Assembly (NCBI GenBank): GCA_937915775.1
Contig: CALGGQ010000331.1
Span: forward strand, 1 to 6,020
Source of the DNA: an uncultured Clostridia bacterium
GTDB lineage: Bacteria > Bacillota > Clostridia > Oscillospirales > Acutalibacteraceae
DNA: 6,020 nt
Direction of reading: 5' to 3'
The notes below the pieces were generated by a model, which was not told the origin of the DNA, did not search any database, and worked only from the letters and a program-made list of their open reading frames with translations. Both the position numbers and the translations under genes were made by a program. Within the stretch, counting starts at the first letter, position 1. Each line of letters begins with the position of its first letter. Positions 1-5,783 of the stretch are shown piece by piece.

Positions 1-53
1 CCGGGAACTTGTTCCAAACGGGGAGCGGGCGGAAGTTCCGCCGCGCCTCCGCG
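1..53 (-). other. region downstream of rpsD, no gene resolved
   Basis: This is the stretch after the rpsD stop, up to the window edge. In Clostridia rpoA would normally follow, but no rpoA start or N-terminus can be read here. On the minus strand a GGAGG lies 4-8 nt after the stop and could be the ribosome binding site of a following gene outside the window. Two small inverted repeats are visible: a 15-nt palindrome with 7-bp arms at 28-42 and a 5-bp-arm repeat at 4-15. Neither has a T-tract on either side, so an intrinsic terminator is not supported. The segment is very GC-rich, like the 3' part of rpsD. Confidence 0.4.
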
Positions 54-656
54 TTACTTGGAGTACAACTCGACGATGAGGTGCTCTTCCACGGGCACGT
101 CAATGTCCTCGCGGGCGGGCAGACGGGTAATCGTGCCTTTCAGGGCGTTCTTTTCGCGCTCCATCCAAGCGGGGAGCAGGAAAATGGGGGCGTCCTGTCC
201 GGTCAGGCGCTTAAAAATGCTGGAGGAACGGCTGGCTTCCTCGACTTCAATCACGTCCCCGGCCTTGACAAGATAGGACGGAATGTTGACTTTCTTGCCG
301 TTGACGGTGAAATGGGCGTGGTTGACAAGCTGACGGGCCTGACGGCGCGTCATGGCGAAGCCCATACGGTAGACGACATTGTCCAGACGGCGCTCCACGG
401 TGATGAGCAGATTGTCGCCGGTACGACCGGGGGCGGCGGCGGCGGCTTCATAGTAGGCGCGGAACTGCTTCTCCAGAATGCCGTAGATGAACTTAACCTT
501 CTGCTTTTCATTGAGCTGAAGGGAATATTCAGAAGCTTTCTTTCTGCGTTTATTATTCTGATTTCTGTTTGTTTCTTTCTTTGCATAACCTAATACAGAA
601 GGAGAGATGTCATATCTCTTACATCTTCTTGCAACAGGCTGTCTGTTAATTGCCAT
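54..656 (-). CDS. rpsD: 30S ribosomal protein S4 (zinc-free form), possibly a chimeric reading frame
   Basis: Ribosomal protein S4 binds 16S rRNA early in 30S assembly and helps maintain decoding accuracy. The 200-residue length is normal for the family. The N-terminal S4 region (about 1-88) has only one cysteine (C12), so it is the C- form without the zinc cluster. The S4 RNA-binding domain spans about 88-140, including RRLDNVVYRMGFAMTRRQAR and VNGKKVNIPSYLVKAGDV. The ending LIVELYSK is typical. The ATG at 654-656 is preceded by AGGAGG (complement at 666-671) with a 9-nt spacer. It lies 22 nt after rpsK. Codon usage is heterogeneous. In residues 1-50, six of seven Arg codons are AGA and Ala is GCA/GCT. 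From residue 66 on, all 13 Arg codons are CGC or CGT and Ala is almost always GCC. A join between two sources in the conserved block around residues 50-66 is likely. A run of five alanines (71-75) lies just after it. The S4 identity is certain; the continuity of the gene is not. Confidence 0.95.
   Translation of the reverse strand: MAINRQPVARRCKRYDISPSVLGYAKKETNRNQNNKRRKKASEYSLQLNEKQKVKFIYGILEKQFRAYYEAAAAAPGRTGDNLLITVERRLDNVVYRMGFAMTRRQARQLVNHAHFTVNGKKVNIPSYLVKAGDVIEVEEASRSSSIFKRLTGQDAPIFLLPAWMEREKNALKGTITRLPAREDIDVPVEEHLIVELYSK
460..510. other. putative chimera or recombination junction inside rpsD
   Basis: Codon usage changes abruptly here while the protein stays in frame. The region encodes one of the best-conserved stretches of S4 (EKQKVKFIYGILEKQFR, about residues 50-66), where two related genomes could share enough identity to be joined. 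To the right (start of the gene) the DNA is AT-richer with AGA arginine codons; to the left it is GC-rich with only CGC/CGT arginine. The exact point cannot be fixed from the sequence alone. Confidence 0.6.
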
Positions 657-678
657 AATCCAATACCTCCTATATTAA

Positions 679-1074
679 CTATACACGGCGTCTCTTAGGC
701 GGACGGCATCCGTTGTGCGGAATAGGAGTAACATCCTTAATAAGGGTTACATCGAGACCGGCGGACTGCAGCGCTCTGACTGCGGATTCACGGCCTGCAC
801 CGGGACCCTTAACGTATACTTCAACCGTCTTCATACCATGGTCGGTAGCAATCTTAGCAGCGGTTTCTGCTGCTGTCTGTGCTGCGAACGGAGTTGACTT
901 CTTGGAGCCACGGAAACCCATCTCACCGGCAGATGCCCATGAAACAGCGTTACCCTGCGTATCCGTAATCGTCACGATAGTATTGTTGAAGGTTGACTGA
1001 ATATGAGCAACACCGCGCTCAATATTCTTCTTCTCACGTCTTTTACGTGTAGAAGTAGTCTTCTTTGCTGCCAT
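679..1074 (-). CDS. rpsK: 30S ribosomal protein S11
   Basis: S11 sits on the platform of the 30S subunit, binds 16S rRNA near the 3' end and contributes to the mRNA exit region. The 131 residues match the family length. Diagnostic segments are the basic N-terminus (about 1-20), the block GFRGSKKSTPFAAQTAAE (about 53-70), VYVKGPGAGRESAVRAL (about 86-103) and the conserved end PIPHNGCRPPKRRRV. The ATG at 1072-1074 has a full AGGAGG (complement at 1084-1089) with a 9-nt spacer. The stop is TAG, while the other genes here end in TAA. It lies between rpsM (18 nt upstream) and rpsD (22 nt downstream), the standard alpha-operon order. No anomaly was seen. Confidence 0.98.
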   Translation of the reverse strand: MAAKKTTSTRKRREKKNIERGVAHIQSTFNNTIVTITDTQGNAVSWASAGEMGFRGSKKSTPFAAQTAAETAAKIATDHGMKTVEVYVKGPGAGRESAVRALQSAGLDVTLIKDVTPIPHNGCRPPKRRRV

Positions 1075-1092
1075 ACTGTGTTTCCTCCTAAA

Positions 1093-1461
1093 TTACTTCT
1101 TCTTGTTAGCAATCGTCTTCTTAGGACCTTTACGGGTTCTTGCGTTGTTCTTGGAGGTCTGTCCTCTGACGGGCAGTCCCTTTCTGTGACGAATGCCTCT
1201 GTAGCTACCGATTTCAATCAGTCTCTTGATGTCAAACGCTGTATTTCTGCGCAGGTCACCCTCAACGGTAAGGTTATGGGTAATGTAGTCGCTCAGCTTT
1301 CTGACATCGTCTTCAGATAAATCTCTGCAGCGAGTATCAGGATTTACACCGGTTTCTTCGATAATTTTTGTAGCGGTCGTGCGGCCGATACCGTAAATGT
1401 AGGTAAGACCGATTTCCACTCTCTTGTCATTAGGTAAATCAACACCTGAAATACGTGCCAT
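1093..1461 (-). CDS. rpsM: 30S ribosomal protein S13
   Basis: S13 is in the head of the 30S subunit and makes inter-subunit bridges with the 50S subunit; its C-terminal tail contacts P-site tRNA. The 122-residue product begins ARISGVDLPNDKRVEIGL and continues YIYGIGRTTATKI (helix-two-turn-helix region). It ends in the usual basic tail with GLPVRGQTSKNNARTRKGPKK. The ATG at 1459-1461 is preceded by GGAGG (complement at 1472-1476) with a 10-nt spacer. It follows rpmJ by 32 nt and precedes rpsK by 18 nt. Arginine codons are a mixture rich in AGA, matching the 5' part of rpsD but not its 3' part. Confidence 0.98.
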   Translation of the reverse strand: MARISGVDLPNDKRVEIGLTYIYGIGRTTATKIIEETGVNPDTRCRDLSEDDVRKLSDYITHNLTVEGDLRRNTAFDIKRLIEIGSYRGIRHRKGLPVRGQTSKNNARTRKGPKKTIANKKK

Positions 1462-1493
1462 TCTTTAATTACCTCCGATTTAATATTCAGGAC

Positions 1494-1607
1494 TTAGCCC
1501 TGACGCTGCTTGTGCTTCGGATTTTCACAGATAACCATTACTTTTCCGTTGCGCTTGATAACTTTGCACTTTTCGCAAATTTTCTTAACAGAAGGTCTGA
1601 CTTTCAT
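1494..1607 (-). CDS. rpmJ: 50S ribosomal protein L36 (zinc-binding C+ form)
   Basis: This is a small gene of 37 residues. The protein begins MKVRPSVKKICEKCKVIKR and ends ENPKHKQRQG, which is unmistakable L36. L36 binds 23S rRNA and stabilises the region near the L7/L12 stalk base. The zinc ligands C11, C14, C27 and H32 are all present, so this is the zinc-containing C+ type. The ATG at 1605-1607 is preceded by AGGAGG (complement at 1616-1621) with an 8-nt spacer. That site directly abuts the infA stop codon, so infA and rpmJ are probably translationally linked. The infA-rpmJ-rpsM order is standard. Confidence 0.97.
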   Translation of the reverse strand: MKVRPSVKKICEKCKVIKRNGKVMVICENPKHKQRQG

Positions 1608-1621
1608 TTGAATATCCTCCT

Positions 1622-1840
1622 TTATTTACTGCGCCACGTGATACGTCCCTTTGACAGGTCGTACGGTGACATTTCCATTGTTACTTTATCGCCGGGCAGG
1701 ATACGGATGTTGTTCATCCTCAGCTTGCCGGAAATATGAGCTGTAATAATGTGGCCGTTCGAAAGCGACACCTTAAATGTCGTATTCGGAAGCGCCTCTA
1801 CCACAGTACCTTCCACTTCTATCATATCTGACTTAGACAT
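1622..1840 (-). CDS. infA: translation initiation factor IF-1
   Basis: IF-1 binds the A site of the 30S subunit during initiation and works with IF-2 and IF-3. The 72-residue product is the exact family length and forms a single OB-fold. It shows IEVEGTVVEALPN near the N-terminus, then AHISGKLRMN (about 35-44), IRILPGDKV and the C-terminal SPYDLSKGRITWRSK. Position 45 is Asn (RMNNIRIL), where many IF-1 proteins have an aromatic or hydrophobic residue; this is a small deviation. The ATG at 1838-1840 has AGAGG (complement at 1847-1851) with a 6-nt spacer. The gene is preceded by a 108-nt gap after map and followed 14 nt later by rpmJ. Confidence 0.98.
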   Translation of the reverse strand: MSKSDMIEVEGTVVEALPNTTFKVSLSNGHIITAHISGKLRMNNIRILPGDKVTMEMSPYDLSKGRITWRSK

Positions 1841-1948
1841 CTGATACCTCTTTTATAAAATAAATTGAGTTGATGTTTAGGAACGAAATGCTTTTCGCTC
1901 GATTAATCGGAATCACATTACGGCGTAATCGCCTGCAATTGCAATTAA
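1841..1948 (-). other. map-infA intergenic gap with small palindromes, no gene
   Basis: This 108-nt AT-rich gap is the largest in the window. Apart from the infA ribosome binding site it holds several short palindromes: GCAATTGC at 1935-1942, ATTACGGCGTAAT at 1917-1929, CGATTAATCG at 1900-1909, and an 8-bp hairpin (one G-U pair, 4-nt loop) at 1881-1900. No T-tract follows the hairpin on the minus strand, so it is not a convincing terminator. No clear -35/-10 pair was found. Many Clostridia have a small KOW-domain RNA-binding protein gene here; none is encoded in this gap. Confidence 0.5.
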
Positions 1949-2698
1949 TTATGCTTTCGTGAGTATGACGGGACCGTTATTCGTGATGGCAATCGTGTTC
2001 TCAAAATGAGCCGACGCCTTGCCGTCCTGCGTTTTCACTGTCCAGCCGTCCGAAAGTGTTTTAACCTTATAGGTTCCCAGATTAATCATCGGTTCAATTG
2101 CCAATGTCATTCCGGGTAATAGTCGGATACCGCGTCCTGCGTGGCCGAAGTTCGGTACGCTCGGTTCTTCATGAAGCTTGGTTCCCACTCCGTGACCTAC
2201 GAAATCGCGCACGACTGAGAAGCCGCGCTCCTCGCAGTAGGTCTGCACCGCGTTGCCGATATCGCCGATTCTGCCGCCCGGTACCGCCGCTTCGATGCCC
2301 TTAAACATCGCTTCGCGTGTGGTTACCACCAGCCGCTCCACCTCGGGTGAGCAAGACCCGCAGATGAAAGTAGCCGCATTATCGCCGTTATATCCGTTCT
2401 TCGCAGCGCCGAGGTCGATACTGACGATATCGCCCTCCTGCAGGATGCGCTTTTTGCTTGGGATACCGTGGATTACTTCATCATTTATAGAGATACATGC
2501 GGTAGCAGGAAAACCGCCGTAATTGAGGAAATTAGGCTTCGCACCGCACTTGATGATAAAATCGTAGGCAATCTTATCAATCTCCCAGGTGGAAATACCC
2601 GGGCGCACTGCCTCCCCTGCTACCTGTAATGCCTGCGCCGAGATTTCGCAAGCCTCTTTCATAATGGCAAGCTCCCGGCTGCTCTTCAGCACTATCAT
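1949..2698 (-). CDS. map: type I methionine aminopeptidase
   Basis: This enzyme removes the initiator methionine from new proteins using a dinuclear metal centre. With the chosen start it has 249 residues, the normal size for the short bacterial type I enzyme. Expected metal ligands are D95 (in SIDLG), D106 (in GYNGDNA), H169 (in FVGHGVG), E202 (in LAIEPM) and E233 (in SAHFEN). The conserved histidine H77 (VIHGIP) and H176 (LHEEPS) are also present. The ATG at 2696-2698 is chosen because GGAGG (complement at 2705-2709) lies 6 nt upstream and MIVLKSSRELAIMKEA is the typical N-terminus. A start 15 codons further upstream would run into adk and add residues unlike the family. The gene starts 1 nt after the adk stop, so translational coupling with adk is likely. 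Confidence 0.97.
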   Translation of the reverse strand: MIVLKSSRELAIMKEACEISAQALQVAGEAVRPGISTWEIDKIAYDFIIKCGAKPNFLNYGGFPATACISINDEVIHGIPSKKRILQEGDIVSIDLGAAKNGYNGDNAATFICGSCSPEVERLVVTTREAMFKGIEAAVPGGRIGDIGNAVQTYCEERGFSVVRDFVGHGVGTKLHEEPSVPNFGHAGRGIRLLPGMTLAIEPMINLGTYKVKTLSDGWTVKTQDGKASAHFENTIAITNNGPVILTKA

Positions 2699-2699
2699 G

Positions 2700-3332
2700 T
2701 TAATCCTCCAAAGCAGCAAAGACGAGCTTGGTTGTATCCGCAACCTCCTCCTGGCCTTCCACCACAGCTAACTTACCGAGCTTTTGATAGAAGTCCTTGA
2801 GCGGCTCCGTCATCTCGTGGTATTCCGCGAGACGAGCCTGAACGGTTTCGGGTGCGTCGTCTTTACGCTGAACGAGCTCGCCGCCGCAAGCATCGCAAAT
2901 GCCGTCCACCTTCGGCTTTTTATAAAGCAGGTGGTAGGAATTCGCACACTTGGAGCAAACCCGTCTGCCGGACATTCTGGCGGTAATCTTCTCATCGGGA
3001 ACCTCGATATCAACCACCTTGTCGATTTCGATACCCATATCCTCAAGCGCCTGCGCCTGCGGAATGGTTCTCGGGAAGCCGTCCAGAATAAATCCGTTTT
3101 TACAATCGTCCTCTTTCAGTCTGTCCTTGATAATTCCGATCACAACCTCATCCGGAACGAGCTGACCGGCTTCCATATAGGATTTTGCCTTCAGCCCCAT
3201 CTCCGTGCCGTTCTTGAGAGCGGCACGAATGATGTTACCGGTTGAAATCGCAGGAATATTAAATTTGTCACAAATCTTTTCTGCCTGGGTACCTTTGCCG
3301 GCACCCGGAGCACCTAAAAGAATCAGTTTCAT
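2700..3332 (-). CDS. adk: adenylate kinase with zinc-finger LID
   Basis: Adenylate kinase interconverts ATP + AMP and 2 ADP in the cytoplasm and sets the adenylate energy charge. The 210-residue product has the P-loop GAPGAGKGT (7-15), the AMP-binding segment around TGNIIRAAL (31-39), DGFPRT (84-89), and the LID with RMSGRR (119-124) and RKDD (156-159). Four cysteines, C126, C129, C146 and C149, form the structural zinc site typical of Gram-positive long-form enzymes. The ATG at 3330-3332 has only a weak AAAGG (complement at 3341-3345) with an 8-nt spacer. It lies 30 nt after secY and 1 nt before map, in the usual secY-adk-map order. No ATA isoleucine codon was found, in contrast to the 5' three quarters of secY. 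Confidence 0.98.
   Translation of the reverse strand: MKLILLGAPGAGKGTQAEKICDKFNIPAISTGNIIRAALKNGTEMGLKAKSYMEAGQLVPDEVVIGIIKDRLKEDDCKNGFILDGFPRTIPQAQALEDMGIEIDKVVDIEVPDEKITARMSGRRVCSKCANSYHLLYKKPKVDGICDACGGELVQRKDDAPETVQARLAEYHEMTEPLKDFYQKLGKLAVVEGQEEVADTTKLVFAALED
2705..2709 (-). promoter_or_regulatory. ribosome binding site of map, inside the end of adk
   Basis: GGAGG on the minus strand lies 6 nt before the map ATG and overlaps the last codons of adk (those for Leu-Glu-Asp). It decides the map start over an in-frame upstream ATG and implies that ribosomes finishing adk can feed map. Confidence 0.8.
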
Positions 3333-3362
3333 ATAATATGCCTTTCGCTTTATGCTTAGTAA

Positions 3363-4739
3363 TTAGTCAAGGAAACCTTTGTAGTGTTTCATCATCATCT
3401 GAGATTCGAGCTGGCGAACCGTCTCAAGCGCAACGCCGACCAAAATGATAAGCGATGTACCGCCGAGGCTGATGGTCATACCGCCCTGAGCAGCGATGGA
3501 GTTCGCTGCGGCGTCCGGATTTGCCGGAATTGCCATCTTACAAATGAGAGAGTAAACAATCGGGAACAGGGCAACTGCGGAAATCATCAGAGCACCGATC
3601 AGCACGAGTCTGGAGATAATCTTCATCAGATAATCAGAAGTCGGTCTGCCCGGACGGATACCCGGGATATAACCGCCGCTCTTCTTGATGTTGTTGGACA
3701 TCTCGATCGGGTTAAACTGTATGGACGAATAGAAGTACGTGAAGAATATTATTAACAGGAAGTATAATATTCCGTATACTACTGTTGTCCATACCGGGCC
3801 TGTCGATGACAGGCAGTTAAGGATCGTACCGCCAACGCCCGTCTGCGGGACATTGCCGCCGTTAAGGAGCCTTACTATAGTTGAGGGGAACGCCATTATA
3901 GATGACGCGAAGATGATCGGCATAACGCCGCCGGCTGCTACCTTGATAGGTATATTTGTGCTCTGGCCGCCGTACATCTTTCTGCCCACAACGCGCTTAG
4001 CGTACTGAACGGGGATCCTTCTCTCTGCATTCGTGAAGAATACAACGAGTGTTATAGCCGCAATGGCAACGGCAAGGATCAAAAGAGCCTTGATTATGCC
4101 TATGGGGCTGTAGCTTGTACCGGTAACATAGGTGTTATATACCGCCTTTGCAGCTGAAGGTATTCTTGATACGATACCTGCAAAGATGATCATTGATACA
4201 CCATTGCCAAGACCCTTTTCCGTTATCTGCTCACCGATCCATACGATGAACGCTGTACCTGCCGTAAACGTCAGTACGATAACGAAGAAGGTCAGTACAT
4301 TCGGGTTTGTTATAGCGCTGCCCATGTTATAAAGTGTAACATAGAGACCTGCGCCCTGGATAAACGCGAGCGCGATACCGAGGTAACGCGTGATCTTGTT
4401 TAACTTCTTTCTGCCTTCAAGCCCTTCCTTTGCAAGTCTCTCAAGCGAGGGGATCGCAACGGTAAGGAGCTGGATGATGATCGATGCATTGATGTACGGT
4501 GAAACACCCATCGCAAGCACCGTCGCGTTCTGGAACGCGCCGCCGGTGAAGGTATCGAACAGGTTAAACAGGTCCATACCGCCGCCGCTATCACCCAAGA
4601 ACGCCTTCATCGCATCCGCGCTCAGATACGGAACCGGAAGATGGGCTCCGAATCTGAAAACTATGAGCATGAAAAGTGTGAAGACTATCCTGCGTCTGAG
4701 ATCAGGGATCTTCCAGGCATTTCTGAACGTATCGAGCAT
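3363..4739 (-). CDS. secY: preprotein translocase channel subunit SecY
   Basis: SecY is the pore-forming subunit of the SecYEG translocon in the cytoplasmic membrane. It takes exported proteins from SecA and inserts membrane proteins with the ribosome. The 458-residue product is slightly longer than many SecY proteins and has about ten hydrophobic segments. Visible landmarks are the N-terminal helix IPDLRRRIVFTLFML, the plug region after the first membrane segment (about 50-68), GVSPYINASIIIQLL (78-92), the cytoplasmic loop AERRIPVQYAKR (238-249) and QFNPIEMSNNIKKSGGYIPG (341-360). The ATG at 4737-4739 is 1 nt after the rplO stop, with GAGGTG (complement at 4747-4752) 7 nt upstream inside rplO. 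Isoleucine codons before residue 341 include 15 ATA and one ATT; after it there are no ATA and six ATT. A join of two related sequences at the conserved 341-370 block is therefore possible. Confidence 0.97.
   Translation of the reverse strand: MLDTFRNAWKIPDLRRRIVFTLFMLIVFRFGAHLPVPYLSADAMKAFLGDSGGGMDLFNLFDTFTGGAFQNATVLAMGVSPYINASIIIQLLTVAIPSLERLAKEGLEGRKKLNKITRYLGIALAFIQGAGLYVTLYNMGSAITNPNVLTFFVIVLTFTAGTAFIVWIGEQITEKGLGNGVSMIIFAGIVSRIPSAAKAVYNTYVTGTSYSPIGIIKALLILAVAIAAITLVVFFTNAERRIPVQYAKRVVGRKMYGGQSTNIPIKVAAGGVMPIIFASSIMAFPSTIVRLLNGGNVPQTGVGGTILNCLSSTGPVWTTVVYGILYFLLIIFFTYFYSSIQFNPIEMSNNIKKSGGYIPGIRPGRPTSDYLMKIISRLVLIGALMISAVALFPIVYSLICKMAIPANPDAAANSIAAQGGMTISLGGTSLIILVGVALETVRQLESQMMMKHYKGFLD
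3640..3722. other. putative chimera or recombination junction inside secY
   Basis: Isoleucine codon choice switches at residue 340/341. The last ATA codon is at 3720-3722, and none occurs in the remaining 118 residues or in the following adk gene. The region just downstream encodes the strongly conserved SecY block FNPIEMSNN...GGYIPGIRPGRPT, where sequences from two genomes could be joined. The reading frame is intact. Evidence is codon usage only, so this is weaker than the right-end junction. Confidence 0.45.
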
Positions 4740-4740
4740 C

Positions 4741-5181
4741 TTACATCACCTCGACCTTTCCGCCTGCCTTTTCTATTTTTTCTTTAGCTGACGCGCTGAT
4801 CTTGGCAACCTTGACATTTACCTTCTTTGTAACATCGCCGCGGCCGAGCAGCTTAACGCCGTCAAGCTTGCGGGAGATGATGTTCTTTGCAAGCAATGTC
4901 TCTGCGGTTACCTCATCGCCGTCATTGAACTTGTCAAGCACCTCAACGTTTACCGATACATACTTCTTAGCGAAGATGTTGTTAAAGCCGCGCTTCGGCA
5001 AACGTCTGTAAAGCGGCATCTGACCGCCTTCAAAGCCCGGTCTTACACCGCCGCCTGAACGTGCATTCTGACCCTTATGACCCTTACCTGAGGTCTTGCC
5101 TGTACCTGAACCGATTCCACGACCGATGATCTTCTTTCTGTGAGTCGAGCCCGCTGCCGGTTTTAATTCTCCAAGTTTCAT
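4741..5181 (-). CDS. rplO: 50S ribosomal protein L15
   Basis: L15 binds 23S rRNA late in 50S assembly and threads a long basic N-terminal extension into the rRNA core. The 146-residue product shows the glycine-rich GRGIGSGTGKTSGKGHKG (20-37) and FEGGQMPLYRRLPKRGF (50-66), both diagnostic, and a C-terminal globular domain ending KAGGKVEVM. The ATG at 5179-5181 is chosen because AGGAGG (complement at 5190-5195) lies 8 nt upstream. An in-frame GTG three codons earlier overlaps the ribosome binding site itself and can be excluded. It is 17 nt downstream of rpmD and 1 nt upstream of secY, in standard spc-operon order. Confidence 0.97.
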   Translation of the reverse strand: MKLGELKPAAGSTHRKKIIGRGIGSGTGKTSGKGHKGQNARSGGGVRPGFEGGQMPLYRRLPKRGFNNIFAKKYVSVNVEVLDKFNDGDEVTAETLLAKNIISRKLDGVKLLGRGDVTKKVNVKVAKISASAKEKIEKAGGKVEVM

Positions 5182-5189
5182 ACGATGCA

Positions 5190-5195
5190 CCTCCT
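5190..5195 (-). promoter_or_regulatory. ribosome binding site of rplO
   Basis: AGGAGG on the minus strand with an 8-nt spacer to the ATG at 5179-5181. It fixes the rplO start and excludes the overlapping GTG at 5188-5190. Confidence 0.85.
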
Positions 5196-5198
5196 CAC

Positions 5199-5378
5199 TT
5201 ATACTTCTTCTACTTCAACAAGGTGTGAAACCGTGTTAATCATTCCTCTTATCGCCGGATTGTCGTCTTTTTCGACAGTGTGGCGAATTCTTTTAAGTCC
5301 GAGAGCTTCAACAGTCTTTATCTGATTCTGCTTTCTGCCAAGCGGACTTCTAACCAAAGTAATCTTTAATTTAGCCAT
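5199..5378 (-). CDS. rpmD: 50S ribosomal protein L30
   Basis: L30 is a small 50S protein that binds 23S and 5S rRNA regions. The 59-residue product MAKLKITLVRSPLGRKQNQI... has the family length and the conserved segments LVRSPLGR, TVEALGLKRI and NPAIRGMINTVSHLV. The ATG at 5376-5378 is chosen because AAAGGA (complement at 5388-5393) lies 9 nt upstream. The ATG three codons earlier directly abuts that site and is unlikely to be used. Spacing is 30 nt from rpsE and 17 nt to rplO. Confidence 0.95.
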   Translation of the reverse strand: MAKLKITLVRSPLGRKQNQIKTVEALGLKRIRHTVEKDDNPAIRGMINTVSHLVEVEEV

Positions 5379-5408
5379 TTTAACCATTCCTTTCTGTTAA
5401 CCTTGCGA

Positions 5409-5783
5409 TTAACCTCTGATCTGGTCTACTGTCTTGCCGCGAAGCTTTGAAACATCTTCAATGCTCTTGAGCTCCTTAAGACCTGCAAGAGTTGCGTTAA
5501 CAACATTGCGCTTGTTGTTTGAACGCAAGCACTTTGTTCTGATATCTCTGATACCTGCAAGCTCAAGCACCGCACGGGCAGCACCGCCCGCGATAACACC
5601 GGTACCTTCGGGAGCTCTCTTCAAAAGAACCGAAGCTCCGCCGTACTTGCCGGTAAAATCGTGTGTAATACTGCTGTTATCATCCAGCGCAACCGTAATC
5701 AGGCTCTTCATAGCATCCTCTTTTCCCTTGCGGATCGCTTCCGGAATTTCTGTTGCCTTTCCGAGACCGGCTCCGACGTGACC
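5409..5783 (-). CDS. rpsE: 30S ribosomal protein S5, 5'-truncated
   Basis: S5 lies on the back of the 30S subunit near the mRNA entry and affects decoding fidelity. Only 124 residues remain, against about 165-170 in the family. They run from the conserved GHVGAGLGKATEIPEAIRKG to the C-terminus. The C-terminal domain is intact, with LLKRAPEGTGVIAGGAARAV and TKCLRSNNKRNVVNATLAGL. The N-terminal double-stranded-RNA-binding-like domain, including the usual basic segment and VVVGDG before GHVG, is missing. The open frame continues to an ATG at 5865-5867, but those 28 extra residues have no S5 character and are antisense to a different protein on the + strand. No ribosome binding site or native start is present. 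The gene is cut by a junction, not by the window edge. Confidence 0.93.
   Translation of the reverse strand, partial: GHVGAGLGKATEIPEAIRKGKEDAMKSLITVALDDNSSITHDFTGKYGGASVLLKRAPEGTGVIAGGAARAVLELAGIRDIRTKCLRSNNKRNVVNATLAGLKELKSIEDVSKLRGKTVDQIRG
5769..5783. other. junction between rpsE and a carbohydrate-binding protein fragment
   Basis: These 15 bases make sense in both directions. On the minus strand they encode GHVGA of S5, and on the + strand GSDVT at the start of the carbohydrate-binding domain. To the left only the S5 reading is conserved, to the right only the + strand reading. Such a short shared stretch at the break is typical of a microhomology-mediated join or an assembly/amplification chimera. 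Confidence 0.75.

Noticed and set aside
28..42. GC-rich palindrome after rpsD as a terminator
   Set aside because: The arms are separated by only one base and no T-tract follows on either strand.
429..446. GCC repeat encoding five alanines and a proline in S4 as a microsatellite of interest
   Set aside because: It is short and fits a variable linker in S4 in GC-rich codon usage. It may simply mark the GC-rich source sequence.
9..593. Long + strand open frame opposite rpsD
   Set aside because: It is an antisense shadow of a GC-rich conserved gene. It has no ribosome binding site and no recognisable family, and the minus strand encodes full-length S4.
2699..2743. Upstream in-frame start of map adding 15 residues
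   Set aside because: It overlaps adk, lacks a ribosome binding site and adds non-conserved residues. The ATG at 2696-2698 has GGAGG at the right distance.
2784..3245. + strand open frame of 153 codons opposite adk
   Set aside because: It is antisense to a fully conserved adenylate kinase and shows no domain features.
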